The notes: generated by a model not told the origin, from the letters alone. A stretch of DNA of 64,000 nt from Streptomyces gossypii (GCF_025165795.1 NZ_JAJAGO010000019.1:62001-126000); one strand, 5' to 3'. Positions 1 through 7,123 are shown, counted from the first letter of the stretch. Translations and numbers: made by a program.

Positions 1-86
1 ATGGAGAACTCACGGTCGTCGGTCTCAATGACACAAAGGACTCACCCCCGTGGGTCAGCCTGAACGGCGTTGTCTGCCCGCTGTGA
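1..86 (+). CDS. C-terminal end of an unidentified phage late protein (partial)
   Basis: An open frame enters from the left edge and ends with TGA at 84-86; its last residues read WVSLNGVVCPL. It lies directly upstream of the lysis genes, where tail or base-plate genes of Streptomyces siphophages usually end, so a minor tail protein is likely. That is inferred from position only, because too little sequence is present to recognise a family. Confidence 0.5.
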   Translation, partial: GELTVVGLNDTKDSPPWVSLNGVVCPL

Positions 87-104
87 CACGGCCTCTGCCT
101 CGCG

Positions 105-140
105 AGACACCCGCTGTGTCATGACACACGGCGGGTGTCT
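105..140 (+). terminator. Hairpin between the late genes and the lysis genes
   Basis: AGACACCCGC (105-114) pairs perfectly with GCGGGTGTCT (131-140). The intervening sequence is itself a 14-bp palindrome, TGTGTCATGACACA. There is no T-run after it, as is common for Streptomyces terminators. It probably limits transcription from the tail genes into the endolysin, or acts as an mRNA-stabilising hairpin. Confidence 0.5.
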
Positions 141-170
141 AACCACCGCCTCACTACCTAGGGATGACCC

Positions 171-1226
171 ATGGCCACACCCATGACTGCCTCACAGCTC
201 GTGTCAGCACTGAAGCGAGAGGGCGTGCGCGTCTCACAGCCGTATCCCGGCTGGTCAACGCACAATCGCAACCACAGGGGCCGGTGGGGAGGTGTGAACG
301 GCGCAGTCATCCATCACACCGCCGGGCGTAACTCCCTCAGCCTCTGCTACAACGGCACGTCGAGCCTGCCGGGCCCGCTGTGTCACACCCATCTCAGCAA
401 GAGCGGCACTGCGTCAATGCTGAGCGCTGGACGTGCCAACCATGCGGGGAGCTTCGCACGAAACGCACATGACGCAGTGGTGAGTGAGTCGGCGACACAC
501 CCGCGACCGTCTGCGAGCGAATCAGTCGACGGTAACGCGCACTACTACGGCATTGAGATTGAGAACCTGGGTGACGGACGCGACCCGTATCCGGCTGTGC
601 AGTATGACGCAGCGGTGAGATGGGCTGCCGCTATCTGCCGGTTTCACGGGTGGTCCGCTGACTCGGTGATTGGCCACAAGGAAGGCACCCGCCGAAAGAT
701 CGACCCCACGTTCAGCATGGATCGCTTTAGGGCTGATGTGGCGGAGCGGCTCAAGGACAGCGCAGGATCAGATGACACAACCCCCGACAAGGAAGACGAC
801 AACGACATGCCGCAGTATGTGAGCCTCACCCGCACCGATTCGCACACCGTTGAGCCGGGTAAGTGGGTGGCGATTGAGTTCGGCAATGAGTACGCAGACG
901 ACCGTGGCGACCATGCCAAGGATGGCTCGCAGTTTGTCCACGGTCCGGCCCTGTATGACGGCACGTGCAGCCTCAAGATTGAGGGTATGGACGTCGGCGC
1001 ACAGATTCAGATGCGCGCGGTTGAGATTGACCACAAGACCGGCAAGTCAGTGTCCGATGGGCCCATTGGCGAGTTCTTCGGCAGCGACGGAGCCACCTAC
1101 CCGCATTTCGCGTTCACCGACTACGTATCGTCCGGTAGGGGTGTCCGCATTCGCATGGTGCATTTCTCCAGCAAGCCGGTAGAAATCAAGTGGGCATGCC
1201 TCAAGTCCGTCGTTTGGGGTAGGTAA
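171..1226 (+). CDS. Endolysin, N-acetylmuramoyl-L-alanine amidase
   Basis: This 351-residue protein should cut the bond between muramic acid and the stem peptide at the end of infection. Residues ~40-190 form an Amidase_2/PGRP-type zinc domain: the IHHT motif (H48), the GIEIEN strand (~127-132), GHKEG (H169) and KIDP (K176, D178) supply the expected zinc ligands and catalytic residues. After an acidic linker (~198-212), residues ~215-351 form a separate beta-rich domain that I do not recognise and that probably binds the wall. There is no signal peptide, so a holin is needed for access. The ATG at 171 follows GGGATG; a second ATG at 183 is possible. Its TAA overlaps the next gene's ATG. Confidence 0.85.
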   Translation: MATPMTASQLVSALKREGVRVSQPYPGWSTHNRNHRGRWGGVNGAVIHHTAGRNSLSLCYNGTSSLPGPLCHTHLSKSGTASMLSAGRANHAGSFARNAHDAVVSESATHPRPSASESVDGNAHYYGIEIENLGDGRDPYPAVQYDAAVRWAAAICRFHGWSADSVIGHKEGTRRKIDPTFSMDRFRADVAERLKDSAGSDDTTPDKEDDNDMPQYVSLTRTDSHTVEPGKWVAIEFGNEYADDRGDHAKDGSQFVHGPALYDGTCSLKIEGMDVGAQIQMRAVEIDHKTGKSVSDGPIGEFFGSDGATYPHFAFTDYVSSGRGVRIRMVHFSSKPVEIKWACLKSVVWGR

Positions 1227-1465
1227 TGACATCCACACCCCCGCCCGATGATCTACATGGAGTAACCATCGGCACACGAGAGATTTACGATCAGCTAGTG
1301 GCACTCCGTACCGACGTCCAGACGCTGACCTCAACCACCGAGCACACTGATAGGTCCATCACTGACCACGAAACGCGTCTCCGCACCGTAGAGCGCTGGC
1401 TGTGGTCCGCACCCGCCGCACTGCTGACCGGCATTGCATCCGCTGCCGTAGTCCTCACCCGCTAG
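1226..1465 (+). CDS. Holin-like small membrane protein
   Basis: This is a 79-residue protein whose start overlaps the endolysin stop (TAATG). Residues ~20-55 are polar and heptad-like (QLVALRTDVQTLTSTTEHTD), consistent with a coiled coil, and the C-terminus is one hydrophobic segment (APAALLTGIASAAVVLTR). Short proteins with a coiled coil and one transmembrane segment next to the endolysin are common in actinophage lysis cassettes. It may be the holin or a holin regulator; the sequence alone does not separate these. Confidence 0.6.
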   Translation: MTSTPPPDDLHGVTIGTREIYDQLVALRTDVQTLTSTTEHTDRSITDHETRLRTVERWLWSAPAALLTGIASAAVVLTR

Positions 1466-1473
1466 GAACACAC

Positions 1474-1632
1474 ATGACAGATCGCATCCGAGCAGCTCTC
1501 ACGTACGCGCGTGAGCACAAGGCCCTCGTGACCTCCGTCGCCGTCGCCGTCGTCAGCCTCGCTGAGCAGTGGGTACCCGGATTCCCCGCCGACGACGTGC
1601 TGAGGGCTCTCGCGTCCGTACTGGGCGCCTAG
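1474..1632 (+). CDS. Second holin-like membrane protein
   Basis: This 52-residue protein starts at ATG 1474 behind AGGAA. A charged N-terminus (MTDRIRAALTYAREHK) is followed by a hydrophobic stretch (ALVTSVAVAVVSLAEQW). Its position as third gene of the lysis cassette and its size fit a holin, as with the short phage holins that carry one or two membrane helices. Function is inferred from context. Confidence 0.6.
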   Translation: MTDRIRAALTYAREHKALVTSVAVAVVSLAEQWVPGFPADDVLRALASVLGA

Positions 1633-1650
1633 GAAACCTCTGCGCTCCCC
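1632..1650 (+). promoter_or_regulatory. Early promoter-like motif, copy A
   Basis: GGAAACCTCTGCGCTCCCC begins at the stop codon of the second holin gene and ends 36 bp before the kinase start. It is the first of five near-identical copies (others at 3578, 7532, 12000 and 16911), each ahead of a major early gene. It has no -10/-35 of the housekeeping type. Conserved non-canonical early promoters are known in phage phiC31; the equation with them is inference. Confidence 0.6.
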
Positions 1651-1686
1651 TTGTCTCCGAACGCACACACGGCGACAGGGGACCCC

Positions 1687-2268
1687 ATGAAGCACCCACA
1701 CATTGCACTCACCGGACTGGCACGCAGCGGTAAGGACACCGTGGCCGGGTACCTGGAGCACCGATACGGATACACACACCTGGCACTCGCCGATGAGGTC
1801 CGCGAAGCAGCACTTCGCACAGACCCCATCATCATCCCTGATGATGAGCGTGATGACTGGGGGTCTGACCACATGCGGCTTGCTGAGCTAGTCAGCGGGC
1901 ATGGTTGGGAGTACGCCAAGACGAATCCGGAGGTACGCCAGTACCTACAGCGTTTCGGCCAATCTATGCGTGACGTGGACCCCCGAATCTGGATTCGTCC
2001 GGTCCTCACGCAGGTGCTCAACGCCACAGCTCACGACACGCCGTGCGTCATCTCGGATCTTCGCTACCTCAACGAGGTAGACGAGCTTCAGCGGCATGGT
2101 GCCCTCACTGTGCGTATCGTCCGCCCGGACTCAGGTCTGCGGGGAGTTTCCGCAGCTCACGTATCCGAAACGGAGCTTGCCGACACAGAAACCGCACACA
2201 CTCTTCACAACGACCGTCACTACCCGCACCTTTTCTCACAGGTAGACTCTTTGCTTGGCCGAATCTGA
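1687..2268 (+). CDS. Phage deoxynucleoside monophosphate kinase
   Basis: This 193-residue P-loop kinase probably phosphorylates dNMPs to dNDPs to feed phage DNA synthesis. The Walker A loop GLARSGKDT (residues ~9-17) has the layout of phage dNMP kinases, followed by a LADEVREAA helix and a central DVDPRIWI segment. The conserved CVISDLRYLNEVDELQ block (~130-145) corresponds to the region after the Walker B strand in this family. The start ATG 1687 follows an AGGGGA ribosome-binding site. It is alone between promoter-like copy A and a terminator, so it is its own transcription unit. Confidence 0.8.
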   Translation: MKHPHIALTGLARSGKDTVAGYLEHRYGYTHLALADEVREAALRTDPIIIPDDERDDWGSDHMRLAELVSGHGWEYAKTNPEVRQYLQRFGQSMRDVDPRIWIRPVLTQVLNATAHDTPCVISDLRYLNEVDELQRHGALTVRIVRPDSGLRGVSAAHVSETELADTETAHTLHNDRHYPHLFSQVDSLLGRI

Positions 2269-2273
2269 CCTAT

Positions 2274-2305
2274 CACCCCTCGTGGCCTATCGGCTGCGGG
2301 GGGTG
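2274..2305 (+). terminator. Terminator after the dNMP kinase gene
   Basis: CACCCCTCGTGGCC (2274-2287) pairs with GGCTGCGGGGGGTG (2292-2305) around a TATC loop, giving 14 bp with three G-T wobbles. TTTGCG follows. It closes the kinase unit immediately before the next promoter. Confidence 0.65.
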
Positions 2306-2306
2306 T

Positions 2307-2336
2307 TTGCGTACATGGGTCATGATCGTGTAGTAA
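2307..2336 (+). promoter_or_regulatory. Sigma70-like promoter for the 2383 gene
   Basis: A -35 TTGCGT (2307-2312) is separated by 18 bp from a -10 TAGTAA (2331-2336). This puts the expected transcript start about 40 bp before the GTG at 2383. The same -35 and spacer length recur at 20054. Recognition by the host housekeeping sigma factor would allow expression in the lysogen. Confidence 0.5.
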
Positions 2337-2382
2337 GGTGCACCTGACCTTCACAACCGACCAAGCACCCAAGGGGAACACA

Positions 2383-3378
2383 GTGGCCAGCAAGTACGAC
2401 AAGGCGCGTGAAGAGATCACAGCCAGCATCGAGCGAGTCAGGGCGTTGCTGGCAGAGGGGAAGACACCAGAGGCAGACACCCTCTCAGATGAAACGGAGA
2501 GTCTCATCACCACACTGCCTAAGCGTGAGCAGAAAGCATGGACCCTGGATTTGGAACGTGTGTTTACAAACCGCCGCGAGCCCGCACCGCAGACCACCGA
2601 CGTAGACAGGGTGCACGAAGGAACAACCACTCTATCGTCCGAGGACTGGCGCTCAGCCTCACCCGACGTAGAGGAGATCGCGCACGCGACGGCACGTGCT
2701 ATGGCAGAGGGTGTTCGCAGTCATGTCAGCGCCAGTGAGGCATCCTGGAAACTGGCAGAGGGGATGCTGAAGCTCCGTCTCCGGGTACTCAATCAGAAGG
2801 ACGTGCCGGACTTCCTGGTTCGTGACCCCCGCACTCGCAAGGCCGTAAGCGACGTGTACGAAGAGGCGGGACGCCCGTTTGTAGTCGCAGAGGGCAAACA
2901 CCCTGACTACGACTCCCGCGAAGCGCTCAAGTCAGTGATCAAGGCGGTGCAAAACCGGATGAGTGACGTCATGGTCACCTACATCCGGGGACTAGACAAC
3001 GACCCCGAAGAGTACGCCACGCGCTTTCCGATGGTGCAAGAGAAGTACCCGGAAGCCACCCCCAGTGAGGCCGTGTGGATGTACTACGAGACTGTAGGGC
3101 AGGCACTCCCGCGCAAGGGGACACTGGAGAGGCGACGGGAGGCGTATGAGGCTGCCGTGGCTGAGGGTCGCGACCCCGACGCTCCCCGCGAAAAGGCACT
3201 GGAGGCAGGCACTCCCGATGAGCGCGTAACGGCAGGTATCAAGCGGATGCGTGCGGACGTAAAGTCTCTGGTTCCGGAGGACGTAGCCAGCGCCAGCGAT
3301 GAGGTCAAAGAGGAGGTAGTCAAGGCACTCAACGAGATCGCTAAGCAGATCCGCGAAATTGTGCCTAAGGCACTCTGA
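2383..3378 (+). CDS. Unknown alpha-helical phage protein, candidate lysogeny regulator
   Basis: This protein has 331 residues from GTG 2383 behind AAGGGGAAC. The frame is open further upstream, but that would start inside the -10 box. I do not recognise a family. The sequence is charged and predicted mostly helical, with no membrane segment: an N-terminal helical region (~1-65), a linker (~68-90), a central helical domain (~95-215) and a C-terminal helical region with many Lys/Glu. It is the only early gene placed between a host-type promoter and a strong terminator, with a repressor-operator-like palindrome right after its stop. That isolation is what a prophage repressor or immunity gene would show, but this is inference; another possibility is a DNA-packaging or host-takeover protein. 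Confidence 0.55.
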   Translation: MASKYDKAREEITASIERVRALLAEGKTPEADTLSDETESLITTLPKREQKAWTLDLERVFTNRREPAPQTTDVDRVHEGTTTLSSEDWRSASPDVEEIAHATARAMAEGVRSHVSASEASWKLAEGMLKLRLRVLNQKDVPDFLVRDPRTRKAVSDVYEEAGRPFVVAEGKHPDYDSREALKSVIKAVQNRMSDVMVTYIRGLDNDPEEYATRFPMVQEKYPEATPSEAVWMYYETVGQALPRKGTLERRREAYEAAVAEGRDPDAPREKALEAGTPDERVTAGIKRMRADVKSLVPEDVASASDEVKEEVVKALNEIAKQIREIVPKAL

Positions 3379-3380
3379 CC

Positions 3381-3396
3381 TCCTTACGTAAGTACC
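3381..3396. promoter_or_regulatory. CTTACGTAAG operator-like palindrome, site 1
   Basis: The sequence around 3383-3392 is the palindrome CTTACGTAAG followed by TACC. It is one of four such sites in the phage region (also 16534, 16584 and 18394), all intergenic and all sharing TACC on one side. The pattern resembles the conserved inverted repeats bound by the phiC31 repressor. Here it lies between a stop codon and a terminator. Confidence 0.6.
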
Positions 3397-3400
3397 TCCT

Positions 3401-3433
3401 AGCGCCCGTCCCTCACCACGAGGGACGGGCGCT
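3401..3433 (+). terminator. Strong terminator after the 2383 gene
   Basis: AGCGCCCGTCCCTC (3401-3414) and GAGGGACGGGCGCT (3420-3433) form a perfect 14-bp stem with a 5-nt loop, followed by TCGTCGT. It should insulate the 2383 gene from the exonuclease operon. Confidence 0.8.
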
Positions 3434-3474
3434 TCGTCGTGTCTGGGCAGGGACCACAGCGAGGAAGGGTGTCT

Positions 3475-3567
3475 ATGACGGAATGACGAATTTGACTAGG
3501 AAATCAGATAACACCTATACGCCTTAGAGCTAACCTCAAAACCCCCTTCGAATCGTCATAGCGTCAT
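3475..3567. promoter_or_regulatory. Two inverted composite operator-like sites flanking a promoter
   Basis: ATGACG-GA-ATGACGA at 3475-3489 recurs in inverted orientation as TCGTCAT-AG-CGTCAT at 3553-3567. Each half holds two copies of ATGACG eight bases apart. The pair brackets the TTGACT/TATACG promoter and an AT-rich stretch. This looks like a cooperative operator for an unidentified regulator. Confidence 0.5.
3492..3521 (+). promoter_or_regulatory. Consensus-like housekeeping promoter
   Basis: TTGACT (3492-3497), an 18-bp spacer and TATACG (3516-3521) lie in the most AT-rich stretch of the phage region. It reads toward the exonuclease gene at 3637 and lies between the two halves of the inverted composite site, so a bound regulator would block it. 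Confidence 0.6.
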
Positions 3568-3577
3568 CCGGCCCCTT

Positions 3578-3596
3578 GGAAACCTCTGCGCTCCCC
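3578..3596 (+). promoter_or_regulatory. Early promoter-like motif, copy B
   Basis: GGAAACCTCTGCGCTCCCC, identical to copy A, ends 40 bp upstream of the exonuclease start. It follows the separate TTGACT promoter, so the exonuclease operon may have two modes of expression. Confidence 0.6.
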
Positions 3597-3636
3597 ATCG
3601 AGTGCAAGCACACGACGACCCAAGGGGCACCACCGC

Positions 3637-4569
3637 ATGGCTATCACCGTACGTACCCAACACATCGGATCCAGCCGATACTATGTGGCGCGGGAGACCG
3701 GCAAAACGGCAGTCACCGTACCTGGCGTCACCTCCGTTCTGGACGTCATCCCTAAAAACTACCTCCGGGACTGGTACGCCAAGATGGCTGCCGAACTCGC
3801 CGTCGATAGTGTCGACTTCGTGGCACGCATGTCGTCGTCTTCCCGCAAGGGAGCCGTTGACTACCTTAAGGCCGCTGCACCTCGTCACTCGGGTAGGCGT
3901 TCAGACATCGGATCCGCCGCTCACATTCTGTTTGAGCAGATCATCCGGGGGGATGCACGGGTCTCCGTGGCAGCAGCAGTCAAGGGAACGAAGTACGCGC
4001 ATCTCGCCGACGACAGCGAAGCACTCGCCGAGACAGAGTGCATAGTTGACGGGTTTGAGGACTTCCTACAGGACGTCCAACCAGAACTTGTCTCCGCCGA
4101 AGACATTGCATGGTCTGATACGTACAGCTACGGCGGATCCTTTGACGCCCAACTGCGAATCAAGGTCAACCCTGACACCCGCGAGCTTGACCCACAGGGC
4201 ACCCCAATGACCCTGATGTGCGACTGGAAAACCGGCAAGGCGGTCTACCCGGATGTCTCTCTTCAGCTCGCAGCCTACGCGCACGCTGACCGGGTTATCT
4301 CCGCTGACGGAACCTCCTACCCTATGCCTGAACTCAATGGCGCGGCCGTAATGCACGCCACGGAACTGAAGTGGGAGTTCAGGTCAGTACGTGCCGACGA
4401 TCGAGTCTTCGCCTTCTTCCTGACGTGTCTCGACTTCTTCGCTGAGCTTCGTCTCTGGGAAGGTGAGGGCTATGGCCGCAACCGTATCCCCGGACTCAAG
4501 GACGAAGTTCTCGGCAAGGCTCTTGCCAAGTCCTCCCGTCGCGTCACGGGTACCGAGCGGCGTGCGTAG
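3637..4569 (+). CDS. RecB/Cas4-like PD-(D/E)XK exonuclease
   Basis: This is a 310-residue nuclease, likely used in phage recombination or DNA end processing. A GSAAHILFEQ motif (~92-101) matches the conserved G-x-x-H segment before the core. The catalytic signature is SFDAQ (D ~169), then CDWKTGK (~195-201), then a QLAAYAHA helix (~210-217), which is the RecB-family QxxxY motif. AAGGGGCACC precedes the start. It heads a run of overlapping small genes. Nucleases of this kind pair with recombinases in other phages; no recombinase gene is visible here. Confidence 0.8.
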   Translation: MAITVRTQHIGSSRYYVARETGKTAVTVPGVTSVLDVIPKNYLRDWYAKMAAELAVDSVDFVARMSSSSRKGAVDYLKAAAPRHSGRRSDIGSAAHILFEQIIRGDARVSVAAAVKGTKYAHLADDSEALAETECIVDGFEDFLQDVQPELVSAEDIAWSDTYSYGGSFDAQLRIKVNPDTRELDPQGTPMTLMCDWKTGKAVYPDVSLQLAAYAHADRVISADGTSYPMPELNGAAVMHATELKWEFRSVRADDRVFAFFLTCLDFFAELRLWEGEGYGRNRIPGLKDEVLGKALAKSSRRVTGTERRA

Positions 4570-4718
4570 TGGACGACAACCCTACGGTTTTCGATGCCGT
4601 AGCCAATCGCGCTGAAGTCTTTGATATCGCCTACGCCCGCGTGCGCAGCAAGGATTGGCACGGCACTCCGAGCATTGACGAAGTGCTCGATCTGGCTAAA
4701 TTCCTTCTCGGAGAGTGA
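4569..4718 (+). CDS. Small unknown acidic phage protein
   Basis: This 49-residue frame starts at GTG 4569, overlapping the exonuclease TAG by one base, and ends at 4718. The sequence (FDAVANRAEVFDIAYARVR, DEVLDLAKFLLGE) is acidic and helical with no known motif. The overlap at both ends, with the start region of the following gene reading on behind it, supports translation coupled to the exonuclease. Confidence 0.6.
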   Translation: MDDNPTVFDAVANRAEVFDIAYARVRSKDWHGTPSIDEVLDLAKFLLGE

Positions 4719-4726
4719 GGGTCACC

Positions 4727-5110
4727 ATGCTGAATGTCGTTGACGAAGAGGTCATGGATATCCTTCGGGAGGTCGTAGCGGAGAATCCGGACTACATCTA
4801 CCGGGCCCCTCCGGTCGATCCGCCTCACGTGGCGGACCGTCAAATGAGCTGCCTCTACGTCCACACCGACGCAGACGGGAGCAACCCTCGGCCCGGCTGC
4901 GTTGCGGGTCACGTGATGTACCGGCTAGGAATTCCGCTGGACACTCTCAAGAGGTGGGAGGGTGTGGACGCGCTCTCACTAATGCAGGAGTTCACTGACG
5001 CTGACAAGTACACCCGCGAAGCGCTGGACGTAGCACAGACTCGGCAGGATGCGGGCGCCACTTGGGCCCAAGCGCTGCACGCAGCAGAGAAGGCATGCGG
5101 CCTCGAATAA
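4727..5110 (+). CDS. Unknown phage protein, duplicated family, copy 1
   Basis: This is a 127-residue protein. The ATG at 4727 is chosen because the paralogue at 5177 begins at the same residue (MLxVVDEEVMDILREVV); GAGGG lies just upstream. Both copies contain the segments YVHTDxDGSN and RPGCVxGHV, then GIPLDTLK and a helical C-terminus (TDADxYxRxAL, WAxALxAAEKA). No catalytic motif is recognised. The conserved Cys-x-x-Gly-His and the His-Thr-Asp segment could bind a metal, but this is not established. Gene and terminator were duplicated together. Confidence 0.65.
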   Translation: MLNVVDEEVMDILREVVAENPDYIYRAPPVDPPHVADRQMSCLYVHTDADGSNPRPGCVAGHVMYRLGIPLDTLKRWEGVDALSLMQEFTDADKYTREALDVAQTRQDAGATWAQALHAAEKACGLE

Positions 5111-5158
5111 CCCTGGAACCCCCGGTTGCTTCGGCGCCGGGGGCTTTAGGGGGTATCA
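5108..5158 (+). repeat. 51-bp direct repeat with terminator hairpin, copy 1
   Basis: A 51-bp block starting at the stop codon is identical to 5561-5611. It contains CCCCCGG and CCGGGGG around a TTCG-type loop, followed by CTTT. It serves as a terminator and marks the duplicated segment. Confidence 0.8.
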
Positions 5159-5176
5159 CCGGATAGAGGAGAGAGC

Positions 5177-5563
5177 ATGCTGAAGGTCGTTGACGAAGAG
5201 GTCATGGACATCCTCCGTGAGGTTGTGGCGGAGAATCCGGGGTACATCTACAAGGCTCCGCCGGAGGTACCTCCGCATGTCAAGGATGTAGACACCAAGT
5301 GCCACTACGTCCACACCGACCCGGACGGCAGCAATGTGCGTCCCGGTTGCGTAGTTGGTCACGTGCTGCACCACATGGGTATTCCGCTGGACACCCTGAA
5401 GCTGCATGAGGGGGCGCCCGCCACAACGGTGCTGTACCGCCTCACTGACGCTGACGAGTATGTGCGCTCAGCGCTGGAGATGGCGCAGACATGGCAAGAC
5501 AGCGGTTATCCCTGGGCTGAAGCCCTGAATGCGGCCGAGAAAGCCTACGCCCCCGACGCATAA
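5177..5563 (+). CDS. Unknown phage protein, duplicated family, copy 2
   Basis: This 128-residue paralogue of the preceding gene is identical over MDILREVVAENP and GIPLDTLK, and similar throughout (roughly 60 percent by eye). The start ATG 5177 follows GAGGAGAGAGC, a stronger ribosome-binding site than that of copy 1. The divergence is greatest in the middle, where the variable linker DVDTKCH replaces DRQMSCL. Function unknown; retention of both copies suggests the divergence may be adaptive. Confidence 0.65.
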   Translation: MLKVVDEEVMDILREVVAENPGYIYKAPPEVPPHVKDVDTKCHYVHTDPDGSNVRPGCVVGHVLHHMGIPLDTLKLHEGAPATTVLYRLTDADEYVRSALEMAQTWQDSGYPWAEALNAAEKAYAPDA

Positions 5564-5611
5564 CCCTGGAACCCCCGGTTGCTTCGGCGCCGGGGGCTTT
5601 AGGGGGTATCA
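5561..5611 (+). repeat. 51-bp direct repeat with terminator hairpin, copy 2
   Basis: Identical to 5108-5158 base for base. The exact match, although the neighbouring coding copies have diverged, implies either selection on the hairpin or recent gene conversion. Confidence 0.8.
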
Positions 5612-5637
5612 GCACACCCCCAATCCAGGGAGTCATC

Positions 5638-5826
5638 ATGGCCCTTCCCCGTAGCATCTCCACGTACGACGGCTCCACGGTCGAAATCTTCAATCACGGA
5701 GTCGAGTACGAATTGGTACTCCGCACCGCTAAGGGCGACACCATCGCCACCGTGTACATGGGTCGCAGCGAAGTGGTTGATCTCGTCGCTGACGCCATCG
5801 ACATCGCTGACCTCCGGTGGTTGTGA
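5638..5826 (+). CDS. Small unknown phage protein
   Basis: This 62-residue protein starts at ATG 5638, with CAGGGAG upstream. The sequence alternates beta-like stretches (STVEIFNHGVEYELVLRTA) with a short C-terminal helix (EVVDLVADAIDIADLRWL). No family is recognised. The stop overlaps the next ATG (GTGATG), so translation is coupled. Confidence 0.6.
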   Translation: MALPRSISTYDGSTVEIFNHGVEYELVLRTAKGDTIATVYMGRSEVVDLVADAIDIADLRWL

Positions 5827-5930
5827 TGTGCCCCGACGGAGCACACAACATCGCCACGCATCAGCACACGGATTCCAGCGGGAACACCCGAACGGTCACT
5901 TACTGCACGTCTTGCGGAATGGAGTTCTGA
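5826..5930 (+). CDS. Microprotein with a CxxC motif
   Basis: This 34-residue frame starts at ATG 5826 overlapping the upstream TGA and ends with a TGA that overlaps the next ATG. It contains an N-terminal Cys, two His (THQH) and a C-terminal YCTSCGMEF, so a small zinc site is plausible. The start and stop overlaps on both sides are the main support for it being real. Confidence 0.5.
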   Translation: MCPDGAHNIATHQHTDSSGNTRTVTYCTSCGMEF

Positions 5931-6115
5931 TGGACCTCTCAGACATTGAACTCGACATCCTTGACGACATGCTTGATGAGTGGGCGGACAGGGACCGGCA
6001 CGGGCAATTGGAGAGCGAGCACCGATACGACTCGGCGAAGATCGAGGCTTTCGGCGCGCTGTACACGCGGGTCTATCTGGAGATCAAGCGGCGCCGAAAG
6101 GGCGGCAATCGATGA
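5930..6115 (+). CDS. Small acidic unknown phage protein
   Basis: A 61-residue protein that is highly acidic at the N-terminus (DLSDIELDILDDMLDEWAD) and basic at the C-terminus (EIKRRRKGGNR). It overlaps both neighbours by the stop/start bases. The charge asymmetry suggests a helical adaptor or DNA-mimic-like protein, but no family is recognised. Confidence 0.55.
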   Translation: MDLSDIELDILDDMLDEWADRDRHGQLESEHRYDSAKIEAFGALYTRVYLEIKRRRKGGNR

Positions 6116-6648
6116 CTGACAACGAACGTCGCGATCGGTACGCGGACGCGATGCGGTGCACGTGCGGGGAGACCGCGTGTGAGTCGGAGCTGTGTGACTG
6201 CGATGCGTACCCATGTCCCGTAGACCATGCGGCCGACGAACGCCGGGAGCGATACGCGGCAGCGATCCGGGAGAACGTCTACATAGCGGTAGGCGACCTG
6301 GACAAGTGCGCTGACGCTGCCATTGCCGTCGCTGACGCTGAGAAGCGGCAGATCATTCAGGACTCCGCCCGCATTGTCGAAAAGTGGGCGGACGCTTCAG
6401 AAGAGAACACCAGACTCCGCGCCGAGCTGGACGAGATCGCAGAGGAAAACGCGCGGCTTCGGGTTGACTTGGACCAGGTGAGGATGGGTCGCCGGAATGA
6501 TGCATACCTGGCACGGGAGCACATCGCACAGCTTGAAACGACCCTCGATCGCGTCCGCGCAGTGCTGGAGGAACGCTACGAACATAGGGGAGTGGATGAT
6601 CTAGCCAACTCGATCTTCAACGTGCTGTACGGAGACACCAATGTTTGA
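6112..6648 (+). CDS. Coiled-coil phage protein with a Cys-rich N-terminus
   Basis: This protein has 178 residues. The N-terminus carries six cysteines in a short space (CTCGETACESELCDCDAYPC), likely a metal-binding or disulfide-rich segment. It then has the motif DERRERYAAAI, which recurs in the next gene, and a long coiled coil from ~85 to 160 (ENTRLRAELDEIAEENARLR). The motif also appears in weaker form at the very N-terminus (NERRDRYADAM). The ATGA overlap with the upstream gene sets the start. Function unknown. Confidence 0.65.
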   Translation: MTDNERRDRYADAMRCTCGETACESELCDCDAYPCPVDHAADERRERYAAAIRENVYIAVGDLDKCADAAIAVADAEKRQIIQDSARIVEKWADASEENTRLRAELDEIAEENARLRVDLDQVRMGRRNDAYLAREHIAQLETTLDRVRAVLEERYEHRGVDDLANSIFNVLYGDTNV

Positions 6649-7123
6649 CGACGAACGGCGAGAGCGATATGCGGCAGCGATCATTGAGCCTGACGGAGTT
6701 TTGTGGTTCATGCTCACGGAAGACGAGAAGCGCGCGGAGTACGCCCGCGCCGATGCTGCCATTGCCGTAGCAGACGAAGAGCGAGCCGACGACGCACAGG
6801 TGTACGGGGACGCCGTGTCCGCGTACCGGGAAGAGATTCTAGATCTCCGCAAGGAGTTCTACGAAGAGGCTACCCGTCTGCGCGCAGAGCTGGACGTCTG
6901 GAAGGGGCGGTATCGGTCATCGGTTGAGACGTACCGAGACGTGACGGCGGAGATCGCCCGTCTCCGCAGCGACTGCGAAATGTGGGAGCGACGCGCGCTC
7001 GCAATGGCAGACGCCGCAGAGAACCGCATTGCGGAAGTGGAGGAGGCACAGAGGCGTATGGCCACTATCCGTACTGAGCTGACGTCGCGTCAGCGGCAGA
7101 TGGCAGAGGGAGAGAACCTCTGA
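6641..7123 (+). CDS. Coiled-coil phage protein related to its neighbour
   Basis: A 160-residue protein overlapping the previous gene by 8 bp. It starts FDDERRERYAAAI, the same motif as in the preceding protein, and shares the ADAAIAVADxE segment. Most of residues 50-155 is predicted coiled coil (REEILDLRKEFYEEATRL). The shared modules suggest duplication and possibly hetero-oligomer formation. No enzymatic motif is seen. Confidence 0.65.
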   Translation: MFDDERRERYAAAIIEPDGVLWFMLTEDEKRAEYARADAAIAVADEERADDAQVYGDAVSAYREEILDLRKEFYEEATRLRAELDVWKGRYRSSVETYRDVTAEIARLRSDCEMWERRALAMADAAENRIAEVEEAQRRMATIRTELTSRQRQMAEGENL

